From Enterobacter ludwigii (lineage in GTDB: Bacteria > Pseudomonadota > Gammaproteobacteria > Enterobacterales > Enterobacteriaceae), in the NCBI GenBank assembly GCA_900068845.1, contig CEFQ01000008.1, positions 124,001 to 188,000 of the forward strand: 64,000 nucleotides of DNA. Direction: 5' to 3'. Below, piece after piece: positions 43,966 through 52,195 of the stretch. Within the stretch, counting starts at the first letter, position 1, and each line of letters opens with the position of its first letter. Position numbers and translations under genes: made by a program. Under the pieces are notes generated by a model. The model saw nothing but the letters and a program-made list of their open reading frames with translations, had not been told where the DNA came from and did not search any database.

Positions 43966-44829
43966 ATGAACAAAATTATTGTTGCCGGCAGCTTGCATTA
44001 CGACGTGATGCTGGCGGCTCATCATCGCCCGGAAAAAGGCGAAACGGTTATCGGTAGCGGCTGCAGTTATAAATTTGGCGGTAAAGGGGGGAATCAGGCC
44101 GTCGCTGCAGCGCGGGCCGGTGTGCCAGTGAGTTTTGTCGGTGCGGTGGGTGATGATGCGCAGGGGCGGTTTTTAATCGATGCACTGCATGAAGCGGGTG
44201 TTGATACACAGGCTGTGGCGGTGTTGCCAGGCGTGCTATCCGGCATGAGCGTAGCGATCAGCGATGCGCAAGGGGATTACGGCGCGGTAGTGGTGTCGAA
44301 CGCTAATCTGCATATTGAAGCTGCAGCTTTATCCGCAGAATTATGGCGTGATGCAGGCTTGCTGGTGCTGCAAAATGAAGTGCCCGCAAGCGTGAATCTG
44401 CAACTGGCACAGCAGGCGAAACAGCGCGGCATTGCGGTATGCATTAATGCAGCACCGGCGCGTGAAATTGAACCGCAACTGGCCACCTGCGTGCAACTGC
44501 TGATCGTCAACGCCGTCGAAGCGCGTGACATGTGCCAGCGTGTGGTCACTGACTTAGCCTCGGCTTGTGAAGCGGCGCAAACCCTGGCGCTGCGCTTCCC
44601 ACAGGTGATTGTGACAGCGGGCGAACATGGGCTGGCGTTATGTGAGCAAGGGCAAAGCGCATTCAGCATAGCCGCCATTCCGGTCAAACTGGTGAGTACA
44701 CATGGTGCGGGTGATTGCTTCGTGGGTGTGCTGAGCCAGTCGCTGTTGGCGGGCCTCAGTTTGGCGGACGCGGCGGAGAAAGCCAATCAAGCCGCCGCCG
44801 AACACGTTTCACGGCCGTTATCTTCTTAA
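43966..44829 (+). CDS. PfkB-family sugar kinase (ribokinase-like)
   Basis: 287 residues. PfkB signature 1 FGGKGGNQAVAAARAG near residue 37 and signature 2 THGAGDCFVGVLSQSL near residue 246, the Asp being the catalytic base. SLHYDVMLAAHHRPEKGETV at the N-terminus corresponds to the substrate lid region. It should phosphorylate the imported pentose, polyol or nucleoside-type sugar. Two bp separate it from the RpiR stop; last gene of the operon. Confidence 0.9.
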   Translation: MNKIIVAGSLHYDVMLAAHHRPEKGETVIGSGCSYKFGGKGGNQAVAAARAGVPVSFVGAVGDDAQGRFLIDALHEAGVDTQAVAVLPGVLSGMSVAISDAQGDYGAVVVSNANLHIEAAALSAELWRDAGLLVLQNEVPASVNLQLAQQAKQRGIAVCINAAPAREIEPQLATCVQLLIVNAVEARDMCQRVVTDLASACEAAQTLALRFPQVIVTAGEHGLALCEQGQSAFSIAAIPVKLVSTHGAGDCFVGVLSQSLLAGLSLADAAEKANQAAAEHVSRPLSS

Positions 44830-44913
44830 GGTCTTTCTCGGGTATGCAGATTTTTTTCTGCCGGAGATACGATCAATTAATGCATTTGTACTAATAACGA
44901 TTTTACCGGGATA

Positions 44914-44944
44914 CCTTAGGGGCGCATTGCGATGCACCTTAAGG
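44914..44944. repeat. Degenerate palindrome, possible family B relic
   Basis: CCTTAGGGGCGCAT and ATGCACCTTAAGG arms around TGCG. It resembles a decayed copy of the GGTGCGCAT...ATGCGCACC unit in the 221-bp gap between two convergent genes. It may serve as a bidirectional transcript end. Confidence 0.4.
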
Positions 44945-45050
44945 CATCTGTGGGGCTGGCTGCGTTGTGCAACTGCCTCAGCATTAGGCCAATGCAACAC
45001 GCTCTGCGTTTATGTGATCGGCATTAGGCTGTGCATGACAACCGCGTAAC

Positions 45051-46412
45051 CTACGGAAATCGCAGCGTAAAACGGTTCACGCCATGCTCGCTGTTTACCT
45101 CACAACGTCCCTGATGCAGCCGCATAATGCTGCGCACAATCGACAATCCCAACCCGCTGCTGCCCTGATGACGCGACGCATCGGCGCGCCAGAAGCGATC
45201 AAAGATGCGCGCTTGCTGTGCAGCGCTCAGCGCCGGGCCGTGGTTCTCCACCACCAATCTGCGGCCGTGATTGAAAATCCGCACGCTGGAGTGCGGTTCG
45301 CCGTAGCGCAGCGCGTTGGCGATCAGATTAGCCAGCGCACGTTGCAGCAGTAGAGGATCGGCACGCAGTTCGCCGTGCAGCGCCATCTCCAGCCGCATTG
45401 ACTGCTCTTCCGCCATGCCGTCGAAGTAATCCTTGAGTTTCTCACCGAGCTGCGCCAGATCGATGCGCTGGATATCCATTACCTGGCTGGCATCTTCAGC
45501 CTTCGCCAGAAACAGCATGTTATCGATCATCTTCGCCAAACGTTCCAGCTCTTCGTAATTGGATCCGAGCAGCGCCTGATATTCGCCCACGCGGCGCGTT
45601 TGGCTCAGCGCTACTTCGGTTTGGCCGATCAGCGTGTTAATCGGCGTGCGCAGATCGTGCGCCATATCAGCAGAAACCTGGCTCAATTGCTGATAGCCCA
45701 TTTCAAGGCGACTCAGCATCTGATTAAAGGCGGCCACCAGCGGCTGCAGTTCGGCTACCGCCTGTTCAGGCATGCGGTCAGATAAATGACGCACATCTAT
45801 GGCATCTGCCTGCGCGGCCAAATGACGTAACGGTGTTAAACCGCGCCGCACCAGCCAGATGCTGATCGCCGCCACCAGCAATGCGGCCAGCGCGGTGGTG
45901 AGAATAATTTGATCGCGATAGCTGTTGAGGGTTTGCGTCCGGTCGCTCATCAGGCGGCCAGTGATGATCTCAATTTGTCCGTTGCCATCGCGTGTCGGCG
46001 TCAGCGCTGCCGCCGCAATAAACGGCGTGCCGTCTGCAGTGGCTTGATGATGCACCGACGACAATGCAAGCGGCTGATCGGCGGCAACCGGCGTAATCGC
46101 GGGGATCGGGCGCTGGCCGGGATTGACCACAATCAGCGGCGGCTGGCCGGGAAAACGCAGCACCAGCAGCGATTCGGTATTCCCAAGCATGTTGGCGAAC
46201 AACCGCGGTTTTTGCTGAATCAGCGTAATCACATCTTCATCGCGCAGCAGCGTGCGGATCTGTTCGATGCGTGTAAGCAGCGCCGCGTCATCGCGTACGC
46301 CAATCTGCATCGCCAGCGAGTGAAAGAGTGCGAGGCCGCTGAGGGAGAAGATGACGATCACCGTGGCGCTGAGCAGCAGTGACAGGCGCGCGGCGAGAGA
46401 ACGGGTTTTCAT
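45051..46412 (-). CDS. Sensor histidine kinase, CusS/heavy-metal type
   Basis: 453 residues: membrane segment near 15-35, periplasmic sensor domain (~36-165), second membrane segment near 168-190, HAMP, then HisKA with VSADMAHDLRTPINTLIGQTEVALS (phospho-His near residue 251) and HATPase_c with LANLIANALRYGE and SSGLGLSIVRSIM. It follows the CusS/PcoS/CopS pattern. The sensor domain is not assignable to copper from visible motifs. Translationally coupled (4-bp overlap) to the response regulator. Confidence 0.9.
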   Translation of the reverse strand: MKTRSLAARLSLLLSATVIVIFSLSGLALFHSLAMQIGVRDDAALLTRIEQIRTLLRDEDVITLIQQKPRLFANMLGNTESLLVLRFPGQPPLIVVNPGQRPIPAITPVAADQPLALSSVHHQATADGTPFIAAAALTPTRDGNGQIEIITGRLMSDRTQTLNSYRDQIILTTALAALLVAAISIWLVRRGLTPLRHLAAQADAIDVRHLSDRMPEQAVAELQPLVAAFNQMLSRLEMGYQQLSQVSADMAHDLRTPINTLIGQTEVALSQTRRVGEYQALLGSNYEELERLAKMIDNMLFLAKAEDASQVMDIQRIDLAQLGEKLKDYFDGMAEEQSMRLEMALHGELRADPLLLQRALANLIANALRYGEPHSSVRIFNHGRRLVVENHGPALSAAQQARIFDRFWRADASRHQGSSGLGLSIVRSIMRLHQGRCEVNSEHGVNRFTLRFP

Positions 46413-47083
46413 GATTCGGCTTCGCAGCGATAACCCACGCCGTGTACGGTATGAATCAGTGGCTGAGCAAATGGGCCATCAATTTTCTGCCGCAGGCGTT
46501 TCACCGCCACATCCACCACGTTAGTGTCGCTATCGAAATTCATGTCCCAGACGCGTGAGGCAATCACGGTGCGCGTCAGCACTTCGCCGGGATGCAGCAG
46601 GAAGAGATGCAGCAGGTTGAACTCTTTGTTGGTGAGATCGATACGCTGACCCGCGCGCTCAACGCGCCGTTTCAGGATATCGAGCTGTAAATCGGCAAGC
46701 TGTAACAGGTCCGGCAACTTCTGCTGGCCGCCGCGTCGCAGCTGGGTGCGTACGCGCGCCAGCAATTCGGCGAACGAGAAGGGCTTGACCAGATAATCAT
46801 CGGCACCCAGTTCCAGCCCTTTGATGCGATCCTCCAGCGTGCCTTTAGCGGTGAGGAAAATCACCGGCGTGTGGATCTGTTTATCCAGCGCCGCCATCAC
46901 TTGCCAGCCGTCCATGCCGGGCATCATCACGTCGAGCAGAATCAAATCGTAATGATGCTCTTGCGCATAGAACAAGCCATCCTGACCGTTTTCCGCTACA
47001 TCAACGATAAATCCCGCTTCGGTCAGTCCTTTGCGCATGTAATCGCGCGCTTTGGCTTCATCTTCTATCACCAAAATTTTCAT
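46409..47083 (-). CDS. OmpR-family response regulator, CusR/CopR type
   Basis: 224 residues. Receiver with acidic pocket VIEDEAKA, phospho-Asp in LILLDVMMPGMDGW (about residue 51) and Lys in FLTAKGTLEDRIKGLELGADDYLVKPFSF; C-terminal winged helix with RIDLTNKEFNLLHLFLLHPGEVLTRTVIASRVWDMNFDSDTNVVDVAVKRLRQKID. Matches CusR/PcoR/CopR. No metal efflux pump is nearby, so its target genes are elsewhere or include the adjacent secreted hydrolase, 23 bp downstream of its promoter side on the same strand. Confidence 0.92.
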   Translation of the reverse strand: MKILVIEDEAKARDYMRKGLTEAGFIVDVAENGQDGLFYAQEHHYDLILLDVMMPGMDGWQVMAALDKQIHTPVIFLTAKGTLEDRIKGLELGADDYLVKPFSFAELLARVRTQLRRGGQQKLPDLLQLADLQLDILKRRVERAGQRIDLTNKEFNLLHLFLLHPGEVLTRTVIASRVWDMNFDSDTNVVDVAVKRLRQKIDGPFAQPLIHTVHGVGYRCEAES

Positions 47084-47106
47084 GCGCTTCTCCGCGGGAG
47101 GGGGCG

Positions 47107-47874
47107 TCAGGGCTGAGCGTGTAGCGCGGCTTGTTCGATCAACTTCGCGACATCGTCAGGATGCGATTGATACACCGAATGGCTGGCACCGGCAATTTCC
47201 ACCGTGTGGCTGTGCGCGCGTTTGGCGTACATGCGTTCCAGATCGGGACTGATGATTTTGTCAGCTTTCGCCACCATGTACCAGCTAGGCTTGGTCTTCC
47301 ACGCCGGGTCGGGAATGTTGGCGGTGAAGACGGCCGAGTTCGTCGGCATCTGTGCATGCGCTTCAAAATCGGCCTGCGCGGCGGGTAAATCGGCTGCGAA
47401 ATCGCTGTGGTAATTTTCTGGCGCGATGGTCAGGTAACCGTCGCTGGACTTAGCAAACGGATGCGCGCTATTGGGAAATTTTTTGCCGTTGCTGGCTTCG
47501 GTTTCGCCGTTATCCAGCGCATGCGCCGCGATGTAAACCAACCCCGCGACTTTATTGTCGTTACCGGCTTCACTGATGATTGCGCCGCCGTAGCTGTGGC
47601 CAACCAGAATCACCGGACCCTGTTGCTGATCGATAATGCGGCGCGTCGCCGTCACATCTTCCGGAAAACCGGTTAGCGGCTCTTGTACCAGCGTCACCTT
47701 GTAGCCGTCATGGGTTAAACGGTCATACACCGGTCGCCAGCCCGCACCGCCAACAAAAGCGCCATGTACCAGCACAATGTTCTTGACCGGCTGCGCCTGA
47801 GCCTGGGCTGCGCCGCCTGCCAGTGTCAGCAGCATACCCGCGGCAAGGGTGAGTTTTTTCATTTTCAATTTCAT
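47107..47874 (-). CDS. Secreted alpha/beta hydrolase
   Basis: 255 residues from ATG 47874; a longer frame to 47952 is not supported. A signal peptide (MKKLTLAAGMLLTLAGGAAQAQA) is followed by IVLVHGAFVGGAGW with the oxyanion region, nucleophile Ser in VILVGHSYGGAIISEAG, a late Asp and His in AGASHSVYQSHPDDV. It belongs to the EstC/salicylate-esterase-like alpha/beta hydrolases. Periplasmic location suggests processing of ester compounds from the environment. Upstream of the two-component genes on the same strand, so possibly cotranscribed with them. Confidence 0.88.
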   Translation of the reverse strand: MKLKMKKLTLAAGMLLTLAGGAAQAQAQPVKNIVLVHGAFVGGAGWRPVYDRLTHDGYKVTLVQEPLTGFPEDVTATRRIIDQQQGPVILVGHSYGGAIISEAGNDNKVAGLVYIAAHALDNGETEASNGKKFPNSAHPFAKSSDGYLTIAPENYHSDFAADLPAAQADFEAHAQMPTNSAVFTANIPDPAWKTKPSWYMVAKADKIISPDLERMYAKRAHSHTVEIAGASHSVYQSHPDDVAKLIEQAALHAQP

Positions 47875-48130
47875 CGTAATACGCCTGAATGAGTGGGTTG
47901 GTCTACAGGATATGAAATGGGCGCTGACATAAGCATGAGTGAGTAATGACAAAAGAGTGACAAGGGTGCTGATTAAGTATCTTTTACTTCCGCCGATAAA
48001 ATCGCTTAACCCCTTCTGTTTAATAAGAATTTCCTCTGCACAAAATCCACTATTTCAGTGGTGACAATGTGTTCACCATGTTATTAACTTTGCATGCCGT
48101 TGTGAATTTACCTGCCTGCTGGAGTTAACA

Positions 48131-48901
48131 ATGAAGAAGAATCTGTCCTTCGCGATACTGCTTTCACTCACCGCGTTCAGCCATGTGGCGCTTGCCGAGC
48201 AAACTTTGCGTTTCGGCGTCGATCCGACGTTTCCGCCGTTTGAATCCAAAGCCAGCGACGGTTCGCTGCAGGGCTTTGATATCGATCTCGGCAATGCGAT
48301 TTGTGCCCAGGCAAAAGTGAAGTGCCAATGGGTGCAGATCGGCTTTGATGGCAGCATTCCGGCGCTGCAGGCGAAGAAATTTGATGCGATCCTCTCGGCG
48401 ATGTCGATGACGGAGAAACGGCGCGCGCAGGTAGCGTTCAGCGACATGCTCTACAACACGCCCAGTGCGTTGCTGACCCCGACAAACAGCACGTTAACGG
48501 CCGATCTCGCGACGCTGCACGGCAAAACCATTGGTGTGGCGCAGGGCACCATTCAGGAAACCTACGCGAAAACCAAATGGGCATCGCACGGCGTGAATGT
48601 GGTGTCGTACGCGAACCAGATGGAGGTTTATCCAGATTTGGCGGCAGGGCGTCTTGATGCCAGCGTAGCAAACGCGGTTTCCGCTGAGCAGGGCTTCCTG
48701 CAATCACCGGAAGGCAAAGGTTTCACGATTAAAGCCACATTGGTGGATAAACAGATCTTTGGCGACGGCGTGGGGATTGCCCTGCGTAAAGATGATGCAG
48801 CCAATCTAAAGCTGATCAACACCGCGCTAGCTGAACTGCACAGCAACGGCACCTACGATCGACTGGCGAAAAAGTATTTTAAATTCAAGGTCTATCCGTA
48901 A
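48131..48901 (+). CDS. Periplasmic amino-acid-binding protein, ArgT/HisJ family
   Basis: 256 residues with a signal peptide ending near VALAEQ. LRFGVDPTFPPFESKASDGSLQGFDIDLGNAICAQAKVKCQWV matches the lysine/arginine/ornithine- or histidine-binding proteins, including a Cys pair and the acidic FDIDLG. FDAILSAMSMTEKRRAQVAFSD is the conserved hinge part. There is no adjacent permease or ATPase, so it must share membrane components encoded elsewhere (as ArgT does with HisQMP). Ligand probably a basic amino acid. Confidence 0.9.
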   Translation: MKKNLSFAILLSLTAFSHVALAEQTLRFGVDPTFPPFESKASDGSLQGFDIDLGNAICAQAKVKCQWVQIGFDGSIPALQAKKFDAILSAMSMTEKRRAQVAFSDMLYNTPSALLTPTNSTLTADLATLHGKTIGVAQGTIQETYAKTKWASHGVNVVSYANQMEVYPDLAAGRLDASVANAVSAEQGFLQSPEGKGFTIKATLVDKQIFGDGVGIALRKDDAANLKLINTALAELHSNGTYDRLAKKYFKFKVYP

Positions 48902-48934
48902 GTCTGCGGTGATCTATCCCCTGTAGGCACCATC

Positions 48935-49022
48935 CGTAGCGGCGCGATTCATCGCGCTGTTTTGACGTTGCTCTGACTCACGCGCATGCCCGGAACAATG
49001 CGCGATAAATCGCGCCGCTACA
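48935..49022. repeat. Family A palindromic repeat (long loop)
   Basis: CGTAGCGGCGCGATTCATCG and, ~46 bp later, GCGATAAATCGCGCCGCTAC. It has the largest arm spacing of the copies in the window, just upstream of the DUF2817 gene. Confidence 0.75.
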
Positions 49023-49046
49023 AAGGGTGCGATTGAAGGAAATATC

Positions 49047-50120
49047 ATGATTTTGCTACCGCACTACACCAGCCAGCGCGCGCGTTTCATCGCCGCCGTG
49101 AAGCGCCAAAACGGCACATTAACCTCCTATGCCCATCCGTTACCCGGCCCGCAGGGTGAAGAACTCTACACCGACGTAGCGGTGATCGGCGATCCGGCAG
49201 CGTCACGCGTGATGCTGGTGATCTCCGGCACGCACGGCGTGGAAGGCTATTACGGCTCCGATTGCCAGATTGCCTGGCTGGATACCTTCAACCTGACGGC
49301 GCTGCCTGCTGATACCGCCATTGTGCTGCTGCATCTGCTCAATCCGTGGGGCGCAGCGCATTTGCGCCGCGTCAATGAAGACAACATCGATCTCAACCGC
49401 AACTTCATTGATTTCTCCCAGCCAGCGCCAGCCAATCCCGCTTACGCCGCGTGGCATGGCATTTATCACGGCGATCGTGCCAGTGCCGATAAGCTGTTAG
49501 CCGAAACGCTGAACAGCACCGGTTGGCAGGCGGTAAAGCGCGTGGTGGAAGCGGGGCAATATCACGCGCCGGAGGGCTTCTTTTACGGCGGTCAGCAGCC
49601 AAGCTGGTCGTATCGCACGCTGGAAACCATCATCAGCCATCATTTGTCGCAGGCCAAAACCATCATCAGTTTCGATCTGCACACTGGCGCAGGCGCATGG
49701 GGACATCCGATGCTGCTGTCAATTGCCGAGCAGCGTTTTGCAGCGCATGACTGGGGCCAGGAGATTTACGCTGAGTGGCTGACGCTGCTGTTTACCGGCG
49801 CGGGACGCGACAGCGAAACCGGCGTGACCGCCACTGCCACCGGCTATGTGTCGCAATTCCTGTTGACCTCGCTAGCAGATACGCAGATTTTGCCGCTGGT
49901 GGTGGAGTGCGGCACTTATCCCGGCGAGGAGATGCATCGGCGCGTGCGCGACGATCACTGGCTGCATCTGCATGGCGATCCAGCCAGTGAATCAGGACAA
50001 GTCATTAAGCAGGAACTGGTGGAGGGATTCTGGCCTGCCGACGCTGACTGGCGCGCGCTGGTGGCCTTTCGCACCCAGCAAATCTTTGTGCGTGGCTGGC
50101 GAGCGCTGATCGATTTATAA
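49047..50120 (+). CDS. DUF2817 family, M14-like metallo-carboxypeptidase fold
   Basis: 357 residues. Zinc-type motif SGTHGVEGYYGS (His/Glu near residue 62-65), LNPWGAAHLRRVNEDNIDLNRNF near 110 with substrate-type Arg and Asn-Arg pair, and a third ligand candidate in ISFDLHTGAGAWGHPML near 205. VVECGTYPG supplies a late Glu. The order H-x-x-E...RxNxxNxDLNRN...H follows the M14/succinylglutamate-desuccinylase pattern. No signal peptide, so cytoplasmic. Function in the family is not established; an N-acyl or peptide hydrolase is plausible. Confidence 0.82.
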   Translation: MILLPHYTSQRARFIAAVKRQNGTLTSYAHPLPGPQGEELYTDVAVIGDPAASRVMLVISGTHGVEGYYGSDCQIAWLDTFNLTALPADTAIVLLHLLNPWGAAHLRRVNEDNIDLNRNFIDFSQPAPANPAYAAWHGIYHGDRASADKLLAETLNSTGWQAVKRVVEAGQYHAPEGFFYGGQQPSWSYRTLETIISHHLSQAKTIISFDLHTGAGAWGHPMLLSIAEQRFAAHDWGQEIYAEWLTLLFTGAGRDSETGVTATATGYVSQFLLTSLADTQILPLVVECGTYPGEEMHRRVRDDHWLHLHGDPASESGQVIKQELVEGFWPADADWRALVAFRTQQIFVRGWRALIDL

Positions 50121-50885
50121 CCGCCCGTAAAATGTCATGCGGGCAGTTTCCGACAGTGCAATGCCCGGCTCCGTGTTATACGCCAGCACCGCCAGCATGC
50201 GGGTGATATCACCTTCGGTTGGCGTAACGCGATGCAATGAATTACGGCCACGGAACAGCACCAAATCTCCGGCATCGATCGCCAGCGCCTCAACTGATTG
50301 ACGCTGATCCAGGACCGCGGCAACGCCGTCGAAATTCATCTCGCCGGCATCGGCATCGCGCAGATCTTTCACATACTGGAACACAGCACCCGCGCGCGGC
50401 TTCTGCACCAGCAGCGTGATGGCGAACGACGAGTTATCGAAGTGCCAGCCGAGTTCCTGCCCCGCGGGCGCGTAGTGCAGATTGATTGATGAGAGCGGAT
50501 CGGCATACGGAAAGAGCGCTGCTTCTCCCAGCACATCGCACAGGAAGCTTTTGAACAGTTCATCGTTGTAGAGCTGACGCAGCGGTGAATCGGCGGCAAT
50601 CACATCATCGGTGATGCAGCCTTTGGTGCTGATGACATCGCGATTGCGCGGATGATCGGCGTTGAAAGCCTCATCTTTTTTCATTAGATAAACGTTGTGT
50701 TTGCTGGCGGTGTGATACGCCAGATGGCGCTGCGCCGTACCTTCCGCAATGATGGCTTGCAGCGCAGCAGGCTGCAGGAACTGACGTAAAACCAACGCGC
50801 CGTGCTGATTAAGTTGTTCACGGCAGGTGCGGCGCCAGTCGGCATCGGCCAGCGGATGCAGATCGAAACGAATCAAGGCAGACAT
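50115..50885 (-). CDS. 2-oxoglutarate/Fe(II)-dependent oxygenase-like protein
   Basis: 256 residues (ATG 50885; ATG 50900 possible). The iron triad appears as HxD in LGWHFDNSSFAITLLVQ near residue 144 and a distal His in GRNSLHRVTP near residue 214, followed by Arg for 2-oxoglutarate. Because HxD and not HxG/A is present, hydroxylation is expected rather than halogenation, though the overall frame recalls the BesD/HalD group acting on free amino acids. Convergent with DUF2817 (stops overlap by 6 bp) and divergent from the LysR at 50985, a typical regulator-target pair. Confidence 0.78.
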   Translation of the reverse strand: MSALIRFDLHPLADADWRRTCREQLNQHGALVLRQFLQPAALQAIIAEGTAQRHLAYHTASKHNVYLMKKDEAFNADHPRNRDVISTKGCITDDVIAADSPLRQLYNDELFKSFLCDVLGEAALFPYADPLSSINLHYAPAGQELGWHFDNSSFAITLLVQKPRAGAVFQYVKDLRDADAGEMNFDGVAAVLDQRQSVEALAIDAGDLVLFRGRNSLHRVTPTEGDITRMLAVLAYNTEPGIALSETARMTFYGRL

Positions 50886-50984
50886 AGTTTCACTTCTCAT
50901 GTGTTGCAGGTGTGTAATAACTGTAACGCGCTGATAAGGTACTACGTAACGATAAAAATTTAATACCTTGCTAAGGAAACCTTA

Positions 50985-51884
50985 ATGCCTGCGCCATCAC
51001 CGCGTTTGCCAAAAATCAGCGTCATCCATTCGTTTAAAGTGGCGGCGGAACTGGGCAGCCTGGCGAAAGCGGCTGCGCAGCTGGCGTTAACCCCCGCTGC
51101 GGTGAGTCAGCAAATTCGTCAGCTGGAAGAGCAGTTAGGCAGCACGCTGTTTGTGCGCACGCAAAGCGGCGTGATGTTGACGGAGATCGGCAAAGAGTAT
51201 CTGCGCTATGTCACCGAAGCGTTCGACATTCTGCACCTCGGCCAGCAAAACCTGCGCCATGCGGCGTCAGCACCGAAGTTAACGCTCTATTCACTGCCGG
51301 CGCTGGCCTCAAAATGGCTGCTGCCCCATATTGCGCAGTGGCGTGAGCAGTGCGCAGATATCGATTTATCGCTGCACGGCACCCATACGCCGGTGGATTT
51401 CAACGCCACGCCCGCTGATTTTGTCATCTGTTTTGGTGACGATCGCTATCCGCAGCTGGATAAGCAGTTGCTGTTCCTCGATGAGGTGCTGCCGGTGGCC
51501 AGCCCGGCACTGCTACAACACTCTGCCGGGCAGAATGTGCTGCAGCAAGCACCGCTAATCCACCTCGACTGGGGCAACGAAGGGCGCTTCTTGCCTGACT
51601 GGCGCAGCTGGTTTCAGGCGAAAGGGATCGACGAGCCACGGCCACAGCCGTCGTTCAGTTTCAATCTTACCTCGCTGGCGATTGATGCCGCCGTGGCAGG
51701 CACCGGTGTGCTGCTTGGTCAGCGTCGTTTGATTGCCAACGAACTGGCGCGCGGTGAGTTGGTGATTGTCGATCCGCTCAGCCTGCCGCTCAGTAAACCT
51801 TACTTCCTTGCCTGGCCGCAACGCTCGTTGAGCCAACCCGGTAGCGATGCGCTGATTCGCTGGCTTACGCAGTTGGCGAGTTAA
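50985..51884 (+). CDS. LysR-family regulator, GcvA-like
   Basis: 299 residues. PRLPKISVIHSFKVAAELGSLAKAAAQLALTPAAVSQQIRQLEEQLGSTLFVRTQSGVMLTEIGKEYL-type HTH, typical of the GcvA/AmpR branch of LysR, followed by a substrate-binding domain. It is divergent from the 2OG oxygenase at 50885 and probably controls it. The 99-bp shared promoter contains an A+T-rich stretch (GTACTACGTAACG area) but no perfect palindrome I can point to. Confidence 0.9.
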   Translation: MPAPSPRLPKISVIHSFKVAAELGSLAKAAAQLALTPAAVSQQIRQLEEQLGSTLFVRTQSGVMLTEIGKEYLRYVTEAFDILHLGQQNLRHAASAPKLTLYSLPALASKWLLPHIAQWREQCADIDLSLHGTHTPVDFNATPADFVICFGDDRYPQLDKQLLFLDEVLPVASPALLQHSAGQNVLQQAPLIHLDWGNEGRFLPDWRSWFQAKGIDEPRPQPSFSFNLTSLAIDAAVAGTGVLLGQRRLIANELARGELVIVDPLSLPLSKPYFLAWPQRSLSQPGSDALIRWLTQLAS

Positions 51885-52195
51885 AAAATTGTTAACAACT
51901 TCATCTTGCGGCGGAGGATTTTGCCGTAAACTGTTGCGCTTGCCGCTGTCTGCCTGGTGCGCATAAATGCGCACTCTACGCAAACCCAGCGCTGTAAACG
52001 TAGGGTCGCCATTCATGGTGTAATGCCGCTCACTTAAGCAAGTAATTGCCTGGTTATGCAGGTGCGCATGAATGCGCACCCTACGAAAACCCAGCGCTGT
52101 AAACGTAGGGTCACCATTCATGGTGACCGATTCACGCTTAACTGACGAGCATTACGCCATTCGTGGCGACCAACATAGGGAAAGGGAGCTCATCG
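51885..52195. other. 311-bp intergenic region filled by family B repeats
   Basis: Mostly occupied by a directly duplicated family B repeat (51956-52127) plus a partial third unit near 52160; only ~70 bp at the left and the RBS AAAGGGAG at the right are unique. No gene seen. Confidence 0.7.
51956..52170. repeat. Direct duplication of family B repeat
   Basis: Two ~65-bp direct copies (51956-52020 and 52061-52127), each with a GGTGCGCAT..ATGCGCAC palindrome, the linker AAACCCAGCGCTGTAAACG, and GTAGGGT plus a CCATTCATGG palindrome. The copies differ at a handful of bases, so the duplication is not brand new. A third partial unit (CCATTCGTGGCGAC) ends at ~52170. Confidence 0.8.

Noticed and set aside
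50115..50885. Fe(II)/2OG halogenase of the BesD type
   Set aside because: The iron motif is HxD; halogenases of this class replace the acid with Gly or Ala to make room for chloride.
51956..52127. CRISPR-like array
   Set aside because: Only two units, palindromic with a shared linker instead of unique spacers, and no cas genes.
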